Positions 42,533-50,908 of a stretch of 64,000 nucleotides of DNA are shown one piece after another. A model generated the notes under the pieces. That model made no database searches, was not told the DNA's origin, and worked only from the letters and a program-made list of their open reading frames with translations. Every line of letters starts with the position of its first letter. The first letter of the stretch is position 1. Source of the stretch: Pleurocapsa minor HA4230-MV1 (GTDB lineage: Bacteria > Cyanobacteriota > Cyanobacteriia > Cyanobacteriales > Xenococcaceae); NCBI GenBank assembly GCA_019359095.1, contig JAHHHZ010000013.1, positions 372,001 to 436,000 on the forward strand. The letters are read 5' to 3'. Made by a program: the position numbers and the translations under genes.

Positions 42533-43696
42533 ATGGGTCGTATTGGAGTTTTGCTGCTCAACTTAGGCGGGCCCGATAAAATCGAAGATGTCCGTCCTTT
42601 TTTATATAATTTGTTCGCCGATCCTGAGATTATCAGACTGCCTGTTAAAGCGTTTCAGAAGCCTTTAGCCTGGTTAATATCCTCCTTAAGAGCCAAAACA
42701 TCTGAGGCAAACTATCTCGAAATTGGTGGCGGTTCTCCACTGCGAGAAATCACTGAAGCCCAAGCCAGTGCTTTAGAAGAGAAGCTTAAAGAAATGGGAC
42801 AAGATGCCAAGATCTATATTGGTATGCGCTACTGGCATCCGTTTACAGAAGAGGCGATCGCCCAAATTAAAAGCGACGGGATCAAAGAAGTAGTTATTTT
42901 GCCACTCTATCCGCAATTTTCCATTAGCACTAGTGGTTCGAGCTTTCGGGTTTTAGAAGAAATGTGGTCAGAAGATCCTGGCTTAAAAGATGTAGACTAC
43001 ACATTAGTATCTTCTTGGTATGACAATCCTGGCTACTTGCGATCGATGGCAGATCTAATTGGTCAAGAGCTAGATAAATTTCCCAACCCTCATCAAGCTC
43101 ACGTGTTTTTTAGCGCCCATGGTGTTCCTGTAAGCTATGTAGAAGAAGCAGGCGATCCTTATAAAGAGCAAATTGAGCAATGTACACGCTTAATTATGGA
43201 AACTCTTGGTCGTACCAATCACTACACTTTGGCATACCAGAGTAAAGTCGGCCCTGTAGAATGGTTAAAACCCTACACTGATGATGCACTTAAAGAGTTA
43301 GGCGAAAAAGGCATCAAAGATCTAGCCGTCGTACCCATCAGCTTTGTTTCTGAACATATTGAAACGTTACAAGAAATTGATATTGAATACCGCGAAGTTG
43401 CAGAAGAAGCAGGAATTGAGAATTTTCACCGTGTTCCTGCCTTAAATGTCCATCCTGGCTTTATCGATTCTTTAGCCCATATCGTCGTTGATTCTCTGGA
43501 CGATCGCCCTTGCTCTTTTGCCGATGTGATTCACCCGAAGAAAAACATGAAGATGTATCCTCAAGAAAAGTGGCAATGGGGTTTAACCACGGCTGCGGAA
43601 GTTTGGAATGGTCGTTTAGCAATGTTGGGCTTTATTGGTTTATTGGTTGAGTTACTTAGTGGTAGTGGCCCATTACATATGGTCGGCATACTATAG
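42533..43696 (+). CDS. hemH: Ferrochelatase with C-terminal chlorophyll-binding helix
   Basis: The 387-residue protein inserts Fe2+ into protoporphyrin IX. Catalytic features include the N-terminal [20 protein letters not shown], the [17 protein letters not shown] block with catalytic His, and [20 protein letters not shown]. The last 45 residues form a membrane helix with the Chl a/b-binding motif [16 protein letters not shown], as in cyanobacterial and plastid type II ferrochelatases. This anchors the enzyme and links heme synthesis with chlorophyll binding. It has its own promoter region and a bidirectional terminator downstream. Confidence 0.97.
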   Translation: MGRIGVLLLNLGGPDKIEDVRPFLYNLFADPEIIRLPVKAFQKPLAWLISSLRAKTSEANYLEIGGGSPLREITEAQASALEEKLKEMGQDAKIYIGMRYWHPFTEEAIAQIKSDGIKEVVILPLYPQFSISTSGSSFRVLEEMWSEDPGLKDVDYTLVSSWYDNPGYLRSMADLIGQELDKFPNPHQAHVFFSAHGVPVSYVEEAGDPYKEQIEQCTRLIMETLGRTNHYTLAYQSKVGPVEWLKPYTDDALKELGEKGIKDLAVVPISFVSEHIETLQEIDIEYREVAEEAGIENFHRVPALNVHPGFIDSLAHIVVDSLDDRPCSFADVIHPKKNMKMYPQEKWQWGLTTAAEVWNGRLAMLGFIGLLVELLSGSGPLHMVGIL

Positions 43697-43749
43697 ATAA
43701 CAAACCTGTGGTTCAACAAATTAAGCTGGAGTTAATTTTATTACTCAAC

Positions 43750-43784
43750 AAAAAAGATTCACTGTCAATCATGAATCTTTTTTT
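43750..43784. terminator. Bidirectional terminator between hemH and rpe
   Basis: AAAAAAGATTCA, loop CTGTCAATCA, TGAATCTTTTTTT: a perfect 12-bp stem with T runs reading both ways, placed between convergent genes. Confidence 0.85.
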
Positions 43785-43809
43785 GCTTTTATCTATCTAC
43801 TAATTAAGC

Positions 43810-44508
43810 TTACTTGGCGGTAGCCAGTTCAGGTTGAGGACGTTTGCTATTACGAATACCTTCAATTGCTTCAGCGTAATCTGGAGCTTTGAATACCGCC
43901 GAACCCGCGACGATCGCATTAGCGCCTGCTTCTAATACCTGCCAAGTATTGTTGGGTTTTAGTCCACCATCAACTTCAATCCAAGGATCTAGTCCTCTTT
44001 CATCACACATCTTGCGTAGGCTGGCTACTTTACCGACCATTTCTTCAATAAAGCTTTGACCGCCAAAACCAGGGTTAACGCTCATAATCAAAATTAGGTC
44101 ACATAGAGGCAGTACGTGTTCAATGAAAGATAACGGCGTACCAGGATTTAAAACTACACCAGCTTGTTTACCCAGCTCGCGAATTTGACCTAAAGTGCGG
44201 TGTAAATGAGGAGAAGCGTTATGTTCTGCGTGAACAGAGATAATATCTGCACCTGCTTTGGCAAAATCTTCGACATACTTTTCAGGTTCGACGATCATTA
44301 AGTGAACATCAAGGGGTTTAGTCGTATGAGGACGAACTGCCTCGACAATCATTGGGCCAATTGTGATGTTAGGGACAAATCTACCGTCCATTACATCAAT
44401 ATGAATCCAATCTGCACCTGCTCGATCTATGGCTTCAATTTCTGCACCAAGACGGCTGAAGTCTGCGGATAAAATCGAGGGGGAAATAACAGTTTTCTTA
44501 TTAGTCAT
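43810..44508 (-). CDS. rpe: Ribulose-phosphate 3-epimerase
   Basis: The 232-residue TIM-barrel enzyme interconverts ribulose 5-phosphate and xylulose 5-phosphate in the Calvin-Benson and pentose phosphate cycles. Motifs are [39 protein letters not shown] (metal ligands His and Asp), [22 protein letters not shown] and WIEVDGGL. Length is normal. It is monocistronic, convergent with hemH. Confidence 0.97.
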   Translation of the reverse strand: MTNKKTVISPSILSADFSRLGAEIEAIDRAGADWIHIDVMDGRFVPNITIGPMIVEAVRPHTTKPLDVHLMIVEPEKYVEDFAKAGADIISVHAEHNASPHLHRTLGQIRELGKQAGVVLNPGTPLSFIEHVLPLCDLILIMSVNPGFGGQSFIEEMVGKVASLRKMCDERGLDPWIEVDGGLKPNNTWQVLEAGANAIVAGSAVFKAPDYAEAIEGIRNSKRPQPELATAK

Positions 44509-44688
44509 AAATTTTATTTCTCTTAATGTTTTGTATCGAGCGTAACAAAAATTTATCTAGTTAATTAATAAGATATCATGTTTCTCTTATGTAGAGAGTG
44601 TAAGGAAAACTAATCTGTTTTATTTAGCATTATTATGCAACAGATTTCTGCAACAATCTTGCCAACTATTGACAGATAAATTACGCCT

Positions 44689-45369
44689 TCAAAACTCAAC
44701 CTGGGACAGCCTCTGCTGCAACATTTTGGGAAACGCGTCATAGTATTGCTGATTGAGTGGAGAAGGATGGGGTAAAGGTAACAGCGCGATCGCTTTATGG
44801 TGGGATATGCCCTGGTCATCTGTAGCGCTAAGGTTCACAGTTAATTGATTTTCAAAGCGATCGCTACGGCGATAAAAACTATCAATTTCTCCTTTAGCGC
44901 CATAGGGAGCAAACCATTTAAAAGCTTCTGTGCCTAATGTAATAACTTGATTTCCTTGCCAATGAAACACAAACAATTGTTCTATAAAAGGACGAAATCT
45001 ATTTTTCACCTTCATTAAATAAGCTTTATTACCTGGTGGCTTATAGGGAACCGTATTAGTTAATAAAACTCGCTCAATCGTTGTATTATCTAGCTCTGTT
45101 CTTGAAGGAGCTTTATTTTTATGCACTGCGTAATAAAAACCCTGTCTAACCATTGTGCCTGAAGCACCAATTAAAGGTTGCCGAGCCTGAACTTCATCTT
45201 TGCCTAAGTCACGACCAAAAAAACACAGGGAACTAGTCAAATTTCCTGCATAAAGAATTGGTTTGGTTGGTTCAAGTCCCGCAGATTTATATACGGGAAC
45301 GTCGATGGGAAATTCTGCGCGCTGTGCTTCTTGTTGTACCTGAGAAATTAGAGTTTCAAGATCGGACAT
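44689..45369 (-). CDS. Uracil-DNA glycosylase family protein
   Basis: The 226-residue protein has a UDG-superfamily pattern: FFGRDLGKDEVQARQPLIGA as motif 1 near the N-terminus, LTNTVPYKPPGNKAY as the pyrimidine-pocket region, and LPLPHPSPLN as the final His-containing loop. It lacks the four-cysteine cluster ligands typical of type 4 enzymes, so the exact subclass is unclear. It should remove damaged or deaminated bases, but activity is not proven. It is divergent from sfsA. Confidence 0.75.
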   Translation of the reverse strand: MSDLETLISQVQQEAQRAEFPIDVPVYKSAGLEPTKPILYAGNLTSSLCFFGRDLGKDEVQARQPLIGASGTMVRQGFYYAVHKNKAPSRTELDNTTIERVLLTNTVPYKPPGNKAYLMKVKNRFRPFIEQLFVFHWQGNQVITLGTEAFKWFAPYGAKGEIDSFYRRSDRFENQLTVNLSATDDQGISHHKAIALLPLPHPSPLNQQYYDAFPKMLQQRLSQVEF

Positions 45370-45496
45370 AGATTCAGCTTTGAAGTTAACAGTAGGATCA
45401 AAAATAATTATTACATCTTGTCTTTGCTCACCAACACAACTATTTATAGATTTATACCCTGATAAAATTAGCCTGGTCTTTAGTCAATCATCAGCC

Positions 45497-46231
45497 ATGA
45501 GCCTAATCTATCAATATCCTTCCCTAATTCCTGGTCGCCTCATCAAACGCTATAAAAGATTTTTGGCAGATATCGAATTGGTTACAGGGGAAGTTATTAC
45601 GGCGCACTGTCCCAATACAGGGCCAATGACGGGAATTTGCACGCCCGATAGTTTAGTGCAGGTATCTAAGAGCGATAATCCCCAACGCAAGCTGGCATAC
45701 ACCTGGGAAATGATTCAGCTCGGCTCTACCTGGGTTGGCACCAATACCGCCATACCTAACCGAGTAATTAAATTAGCGTTGCAGCAGCAACTCTTGCCTG
45801 AATTAGCCAATAAATGTAAGGTCATTCGTTCTGAAGTTGCCTATGGTAAGGATAATAAGAGTCGAATTGATTTTTTGTTAACAGGAGACAGCACCCAACC
45901 TACGATATATGTTGAAGTAAAAAGCGTCACTCTCAGTACGGGTAACTTAGCTTTATTTCCCGATACAGTTACCCTACGGGGACAAAAACATCTGCGAGAA
46001 TTAACCGATTTAGTTCCCGAAACCAAAGCTGTGATGCTTTATTTTATCAATCGAGGCGACTGCGATACCTTTGCCCCTAGCGATACCTGTGACCCAAAAT
46101 ATGGTGAGCTATTACGCCAGGCGGTGGCTCAAGGAGTACAAGTTTTGCCCTATCGCTTTGAAATTACGCCTCAAGGCATTAGCTGTTTAGGAGTAGCAGA
46201 TTTTTTAGCTTGTGAACCAATAGTTAACTAA
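45497..46231 (+). CDS. sfsA: SfsA family protein (sugar fermentation stimulation homolog)
   Basis: The chosen ATG (MSLIYQYPSLIPG) gives 244 residues and matches the family N-terminus; an earlier in-frame ATG would add 39 residues with no family support. Family motifs are LIKRYKRFLADIELVTGEVI, AHCPNTGPMTG, GSTWVGTNTAIPN, and SRIDFLLTG with YVEVKSVTL, which carries the acidic PD-(D/E)xK-like centre. SfsA proteins bind nucleic acid and have a nuclease-like fold, though the physiological role is unclear. It is divergent from the UDG gene. Confidence 0.92.
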   Translation: MSLIYQYPSLIPGRLIKRYKRFLADIELVTGEVITAHCPNTGPMTGICTPDSLVQVSKSDNPQRKLAYTWEMIQLGSTWVGTNTAIPNRVIKLALQQQLLPELANKCKVIRSEVAYGKDNKSRIDFLLTGDSTQPTIYVEVKSVTLSTGNLALFPDTVTLRGQKHLRELTDLVPETKAVMLYFINRGDCDTFAPSDTCDPKYGELLRQAVAQGVQVLPYRFEITPQGISCLGVADFLACEPIVN

Positions 46232-46340
46232 ACGTATTTTGAGAAAATAATAGCGATCGCCATTAGTATAGGGTTTGCTGAAAAAGTAGCATAAGAACAA
46301 GAGTTCTATTGACGAATAATTCGCTCAATTCGTTGTACCC

Positions 46341-46529
46341 TTGTCCTAAAGGATAAGCTTCACAAATGGTATACCGCTTCGCGACGCGAAGGACGGACGC
46401 GCCAGCTAATCCTTTAGGACGAGCTTACGAGCTAATGGTAAACCACTTGTCTCGCATAGTTGGAGATACCGCTTCGCGACGCGAAGCTAGTGCTAAAGCA
46501 TACCGCTACGCATATCCTTTAGGGCATAT
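46341..46529. repeat. Composite array of modular repeats
   Basis: The largest repeat cluster in the window. It contains three CCTAAAGGAT/ATCCTTTAGG cores, one ACCGCTACGCATAT module, TGCTAAAGCATACCGC, and two copies of the perfect 15-base palindrome CTTCGCGACGCGAAG about 95 bases apart, each preceded by ATACCG. It fills the sfsA/M48 spacer. Confidence 0.8.
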
Positions 46530-46573
46530 CCCCAAGTCTTCGATTTGTAGCAAACATTTGTAGATTTCATACC

Positions 46574-48070
46574 CTATCGAGGAAACATCTTTTGATAAGC
46601 ATCTACGCCTTCATAACCATAGCGGTTGTAGCCATTAGTCTGAATTAACTCTTCCAAATAACGCATTCTTTCTTCTGAAGCAGGGTGACTAGATAATAGG
46701 GTTGCTCCACCACCAGATACTTTTTTAAGTTTTGCCATCACGTTATATAAGCCATCAGCCGAGTATCCCGCAGCATCTAATACTCTCAAACCCAAAATAT
46801 CAGACTGTTTCTCTTTATCGCGACTAAATTTCTGACTTAAAAGCAATCCTCCCACATTAGAAACTGCTCCTGCTTCATTTCCCAATACACTAGAGATTAA
46901 ATTGGCAGCTGTCCCAGTTAATGCACTTTCCCCAATCTGCTTATAGCTATGAGACAAAACAGAGTGAGCTATTTCATGAGCTAATACCCCTGCCAACTCC
47001 GCCTCAGAATCCATTAACTCCAGCATTCCTGTATGAAAAAATATCTTGCCTCCTGGCAGAGCAAAAGCGTTAGGAGTCGGATCTTCAATAATATTGAATT
47101 CATACTCAAATTCATCTCGACCCATTAGTTTAGCTAATTTTTGACCAATATCATTAAGGTATTTTAGCTGTTCTGGATTGTCGACCATTTTCGATTGAGC
47201 CTTAATATTCTGCGCAAAAGACTGTCCTGCTGCCTTTTCTCCCGCCAATAAAACCTGACCAATTTCTAACGCACCGAATTCGTTTCCTGTAGCTACCTGA
47301 CCAATAGTACCCAGTATTCCTGATGTAGTAACTTTACTGTTGAGCTTTTTCTTATACTGAGCAAAATACTGATTGGCTGCCTCTTGATAAGCTTTACTTT
47401 TAGGATGATCGGGATTACTAAAGGCAAATTCTCGTGCTGCAATAGAAGCTTCTAAAGGTTTGCCATAAAGCAATAGTAAATCAATCTTGGTATCTAAAAC
47501 ATCCTCTCTAGCAGGATACATTTCTGCCGCTCTTTCTATAACTTCTAAAGCGGGTTTTTCTTCGCCATATAAATCGTGAGTATCTGCTAGTAATATATGA
47601 CCAGGAATGAAACCAGGGTTTTCTTTAACTAAACTCTGTAATGGCTCGAAAATTTGACTATTCACTACCTCTTCCAATTCTGGATCTGTTTTGATGGCAG
47701 CATTAATCCTTTGCCAAGATTGTTGTTGCTTAGCATCTAATTTGGCTACATCATCAAAGGCGGGAGGGAGAGTTGCTGTTGGATTGAATCCAGGCTTAAC
47801 GCGCTGTTGAATTTCTTTGGCTTGGTCAAGATTTCCCTGGCGATAAAAACTGTCTGCTTCAGATAATTTTTGATAGTAATTGTTATCAAAATTTAATTGT
47901 TGATACGCTTGAGCAGTAGTAAATTGAGCAGTATTATTTAATCTCTGAAGACTTGGATTACTGGATTCTAAATTTTTAGCATAAACAAAATTATTGGTAG
48001 TAACCGCTATTGTAAATCCAATAACTATAGCAATGAGCTTATTTTTGTTTAATTTATTTAAATAAAACAT
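46574..48070 (-). CDS. M48 family metallopeptidase with TPR-like region
   Basis: The 498-residue protein has a signal peptide or N-terminal anchor (LIAIVIGFTIAVTTNNFVYA), helical repeats in the first 230 residues (IPGHILLADTHDLYGEEKPA), and a C-terminal M48 domain with the zinc motif HEIAHSVLSH (about residue 350) and a downstream EKQSDILGLRVL third-ligand region. BepA/LoiP-like peptidases degrade or fold outer-membrane proteins in the periplasm. The helical part precedes the peptidase, unlike BepA, where TPRs follow. Its function here is inferred. Confidence 0.9.
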   Translation of the reverse strand: MFYLNKLNKNKLIAIVIGFTIAVTTNNFVYAKNLESSNPSLQRLNNTAQFTTAQAYQQLNFDNNYYQKLSEADSFYRQGNLDQAKEIQQRVKPGFNPTATLPPAFDDVAKLDAKQQQSWQRINAAIKTDPELEEVVNSQIFEPLQSLVKENPGFIPGHILLADTHDLYGEEKPALEVIERAAEMYPAREDVLDTKIDLLLLYGKPLEASIAAREFAFSNPDHPKSKAYQEAANQYFAQYKKKLNSKVTTSGILGTIGQVATGNEFGALEIGQVLLAGEKAAGQSFAQNIKAQSKMVDNPEQLKYLNDIGQKLAKLMGRDEFEYEFNIIEDPTPNAFALPGGKIFFHTGMLELMDSEAELAGVLAHEIAHSVLSHSYKQIGESALTGTAANLISSVLGNEAGAVSNVGGLLLSQKFSRDKEKQSDILGLRVLDAAGYSADGLYNVMAKLKKVSGGGATLLSSHPASEERMRYLEELIQTNGYNRYGYEGVDAYQKMFPR

Positions 48071-48451
48071 TATTTTACTTTAAGTAAATATTTATAACAG
48101 AAAAATATTACCCTTTGATAGAATAACTCTAAAAGACTATGGAAAATTTGCTTTTTATAGCAGGTAATCTTAATAATATATTTTAGCTTTTATGACAAAG
48201 TACACTTAAGCTCTTAAGTAACTGATGTTACGCGCTAATCAATCTGTGAGGATGGGGCAAAGGTTAAAGGTTAAAGGGGAAATTGTTCTTTTTTTCATTT
48301 TTGATTGAAACTATTGATTTCTCGTTTTTCTGCGTAATATCAGTTAAGTAAAATTATGAGTTTTAGCCTTTTTTCAGCATAATTTTACCCTTCGTTTTTT
48401 GACTAAGTATTTTTTCTCATGCTTCAACTGGGATCTAGTTACTGGCAAGTT
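48071..48451. other. AT-rich spacer
   Basis: No gene found. A short AAAGGTTAAAGGTTAAAGG repeat lies near 48.26 kb. The rest is AT-rich with promoter potential for the M48 gene. Confidence 0.45.
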
Positions 48452-48985
48452 TTACTGCTCAGGTATAATCTTCAGTAAATCTGTAACACCTACATCTAAT
48501 TCCTGTTGACTAATTAAAGTTGAAGCTTGTCCGCGATGGTGAGTTTGATGATTAAAAAAATGATGTATTAATTGACCAAAGTTTTTCTGATAATAATTTC
48601 CTTGAGTATCAGTGTAGGATAGATTATCTTCCAAATCTTGAGAGTCTATTTCTTGACACCAATTAATAATAATTTTGTCTAACTCTTGTCTTAATTGATT
48701 TAGTGTTTCTATTTGATTAGTTACAGTTTGATTTAATATTGTGTAGCTGAATAATTCTGGTAATTGATTAAGACTTGAATACTTTTTGGTATGTTGGGCA
48801 AATCGTCTGAGCCAAATAATATCTGCTACATAAATATGATTGAGCGTACCGAAAAGTGAGTTGAAAAATGCTCCTTGATTTTGTTGAATTTTATCATTAC
48901 CCAATTGTTGAGCAACTTGATAGATCTTCTGATTCATCCACTGGTTGTATTGGCTCATTAACTGTAAGTTAGATAACAAACTCAT
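48452..48985 (-). CDS. DinB family protein
   Basis: The 177-residue protein is a DinB/YfiT-type four-helix bundle. Pattern: LMSQYNQWMNQKIYQVAQQL at the N-terminus, GTLNHIYVADIIWLRRFAQH with the first metal His, and LIHHFFNHQTHHRGQASTLI carrying the H-x3-H metal pair. Such proteins are often metal-dependent thiol transferases; the specific role is unknown. Confidence 0.92.
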   Translation of the reverse strand: MSLLSNLQLMSQYNQWMNQKIYQVAQQLGNDKIQQNQGAFFNSLFGTLNHIYVADIIWLRRFAQHTKKYSSLNQLPELFSYTILNQTVTNQIETLNQLRQELDKIIINWCQEIDSQDLEDNLSYTDTQGNYYQKNFGQLIHHFFNHQTHHRGQASTLISQQELDVGVTDLLKIIPEQ

Positions 48986-49497
48986 GGGTATTATCTTTGG
49001 TTATTTTAATATTTATTGAATAAAAATTTGTTTAAAAAACTCAGTAAACACTATAAATATTCTCTCGCCCCTGGGAAAGTAATATTAATCCCGTATCTGC
49101 GATCGTATATATTACTCGACTAATTTTATTACAAATTATATTACTCACGGGTACTACCAATTTTACTCCCCGATTGATCTGATACCAAATCTGATGGTCA
49201 GAAATGCTTTTTTGTGAGTGTGCCATTGAATTACTCGCGAGCGCCAAGATCGGTTTATCGGTTGTCGTTGCCTAGTTTAAAATGCTTCCCACTCCCTGAT
49301 TTGACTACATTTGACAAATTCTACCTTTTCTTAACTTGTCACCAATGGGTAATGGGTAATAGAGTTTCAGCCCAATTAAACTGTTTACACCAAGTTATTT
49401 TTGAGAATCGGATTCAGTATAACAACGTTAGGACATCTTTGAAATACCACTTCCTATTTCCTATTTCCTATTTCCTATTTCCTACTTCCTACCTACT
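48986..49497. other. Spacer with heptamer repeat
   Basis: No convincing gene. A 68-codon reverse frame (49041-49247) lacks family similarity and coding support. A TTCCTAT heptamer array lies at the right edge just before the GTPase stop. Confidence 0.45.
49451..49492. repeat. TTCCTAT heptamer tandem repeat
   Basis: Four perfect TTCCTAT units then two TTCCTAC variants, immediately next to the stop of the GTPase gene. Confidence 0.85.
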
Positions 49498-50868
49498 TTA
49501 AAGTTGCATCAATTCTTGTTTTAAGCGGTAGATAATCGTATTTGGTTCTACCTGAGATAAAATCTGTTTAATTAGGGTTGAAGCACCCATTTCGCCCCAG
49601 GTACAGCCTTGTTCGAGATATACCTGGGCTACTCGACCAATGACAAATGTACCGTAACCAGCGATCGCTCCCTGGACACTAGCAGTACCTAGATAAGCGG
49701 TAATTGCTCCAGCACTATCAAAACCACTGCTCAAAATTGCACCACTTTTACCAACGCTTAAAAATAAGCTGCTGCCAACTTCTCCTAGTAATAAACCTCC
49801 TGTACTAGCTAAAATTCGCCTGAGTAAGTTTCCTGCCTCAAAGGTAGTAATGGGTAGACCATAGAGTTTGGATAAAGATCTAATTAAAGCTAGATCCGCC
49901 ACTAAACCACCAATTAAATCAGCAAAAATAATCGGGTTAGCAGCAACGGCGATCGCCTTATAGCGGGCATATTTAGCAATAATTTCTTGAGCCTCTAACT
50001 GACGCAACTCGATGGTTTTGCGGGCAATATTAAGTTCGGCATCCCTCGCCTGTACTAAAGCGTTGAGTGCCAGCAACGATTTTCCTTCCTGCTGGAGAAT
50101 TTGTACTAAAGCATCCCTCAAAGATTCAATTTCAGGTTCGGGATATTCCCAGGTATGAGCTACAGTACCTTCTGCCGATTCAGTTCTCACCTGGATTGGT
50201 TGGGGTTTGGCTGCCACCGTCACAATTTCGTGAGGGGCAATAATATCTTCCAGGAGGCTGCCACTATTTGCCACATTGAGTTTTTGCAGCTGTCGATAAA
50301 TCTTTTGGCGATCGAGATCGGGATAGAGATCGATTTTATTAAAAACTAGAATAAGTGGCTTTTGGGTACTTCTTAATTCGCAGAGAGCTTGATATTCAGT
50401 GCGAGTAATATCTCCTGCCACTACAAATAAAATCAGGTCAGATTTTTGAGCAATCGATCGCGCCATAACTGCCCTTGCTTCCCCTGTCACTTCATCTAAA
50501 CCAGGAGTATCGATTAATTCAGCGTCTAAGCCTGATTCTAGGGAAGGACTCCAACGCAAAATAGTCAGAGATTGGGTCACGCCATGCAAAGGCCCTGTGG
50601 CTACCACTTCCTCTCCCAAGAGGGCATTAATCAAAGATGATTTACCACAGCTAACCAAACCAAAGGTGCTGATGCGAATCGCTTGGCGATCTAATCTTTC
50701 TAAAGCATTTTGCAAAGACTGTAAATCAGTTTTGACTGCTGCTTGAAGGCGATCGCTAGGAGGGAAATTACCATGACGGCGAAAACTAGAATACCAAGAA
50801 ATCGCTTGTTGCAAGCTGGCATGAGCCTGATTTAATTGAGCTGACTGTAACGATGTTTGCTGACCCAC
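49498..50868 (-). CDS. Era-like GTPase with DUF697-type C-terminus
   Basis: The 456-residue protein has a G domain: P-loop STFGLVSCGKSSLINALLG (about 83-101), switch region GVTQSLTIL, DTPGLDEV (G3) and NKID (G4). The C-terminal half has hydrophobic helices (AVAANPIIFADLIGGLVADL, LLRRILASTGGLLLGEVGSS) typical of the DUF697 family of membrane-associated GTPases. It may act in membrane remodelling or cell-envelope homeostasis; the function is unproven. Confidence 0.88.
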   Translation of the reverse strand: MGQQTSLQSAQLNQAHASLQQAISWYSSFRRHGNFPPSDRLQAAVKTDLQSLQNALERLDRQAIRISTFGLVSCGKSSLINALLGEEVVATGPLHGVTQSLTILRWSPSLESGLDAELIDTPGLDEVTGEARAVMARSIAQKSDLILFVVAGDITRTEYQALCELRSTQKPLILVFNKIDLYPDLDRQKIYRQLQKLNVANSGSLLEDIIAPHEIVTVAAKPQPIQVRTESAEGTVAHTWEYPEPEIESLRDALVQILQQEGKSLLALNALVQARDAELNIARKTIELRQLEAQEIIAKYARYKAIAVAANPIIFADLIGGLVADLALIRSLSKLYGLPITTFEAGNLLRRILASTGGLLLGEVGSSLFLSVGKSGAILSSGFDSAGAITAYLGTASVQGAIAGYGTFVIGRVAQVYLEQGCTWGEMGASTLIKQILSQVEPNTIIYRLKQELMQL

Positions 50869-50908
50869 AGTAACTTTTAGATTCTCATAATCTGCTAACT
50901 ATACTAAT

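Noticed and set aside
46366-46563. Forward frame of 65 codons
   Set aside because: It is made entirely from the composite repeat array at this place.
49041-49247. Reverse frame of 68 codons
   Set aside because: No recognised family, no good ribosome-binding site, and composition typical of noncoding spacer; kept only as a weak possibility.
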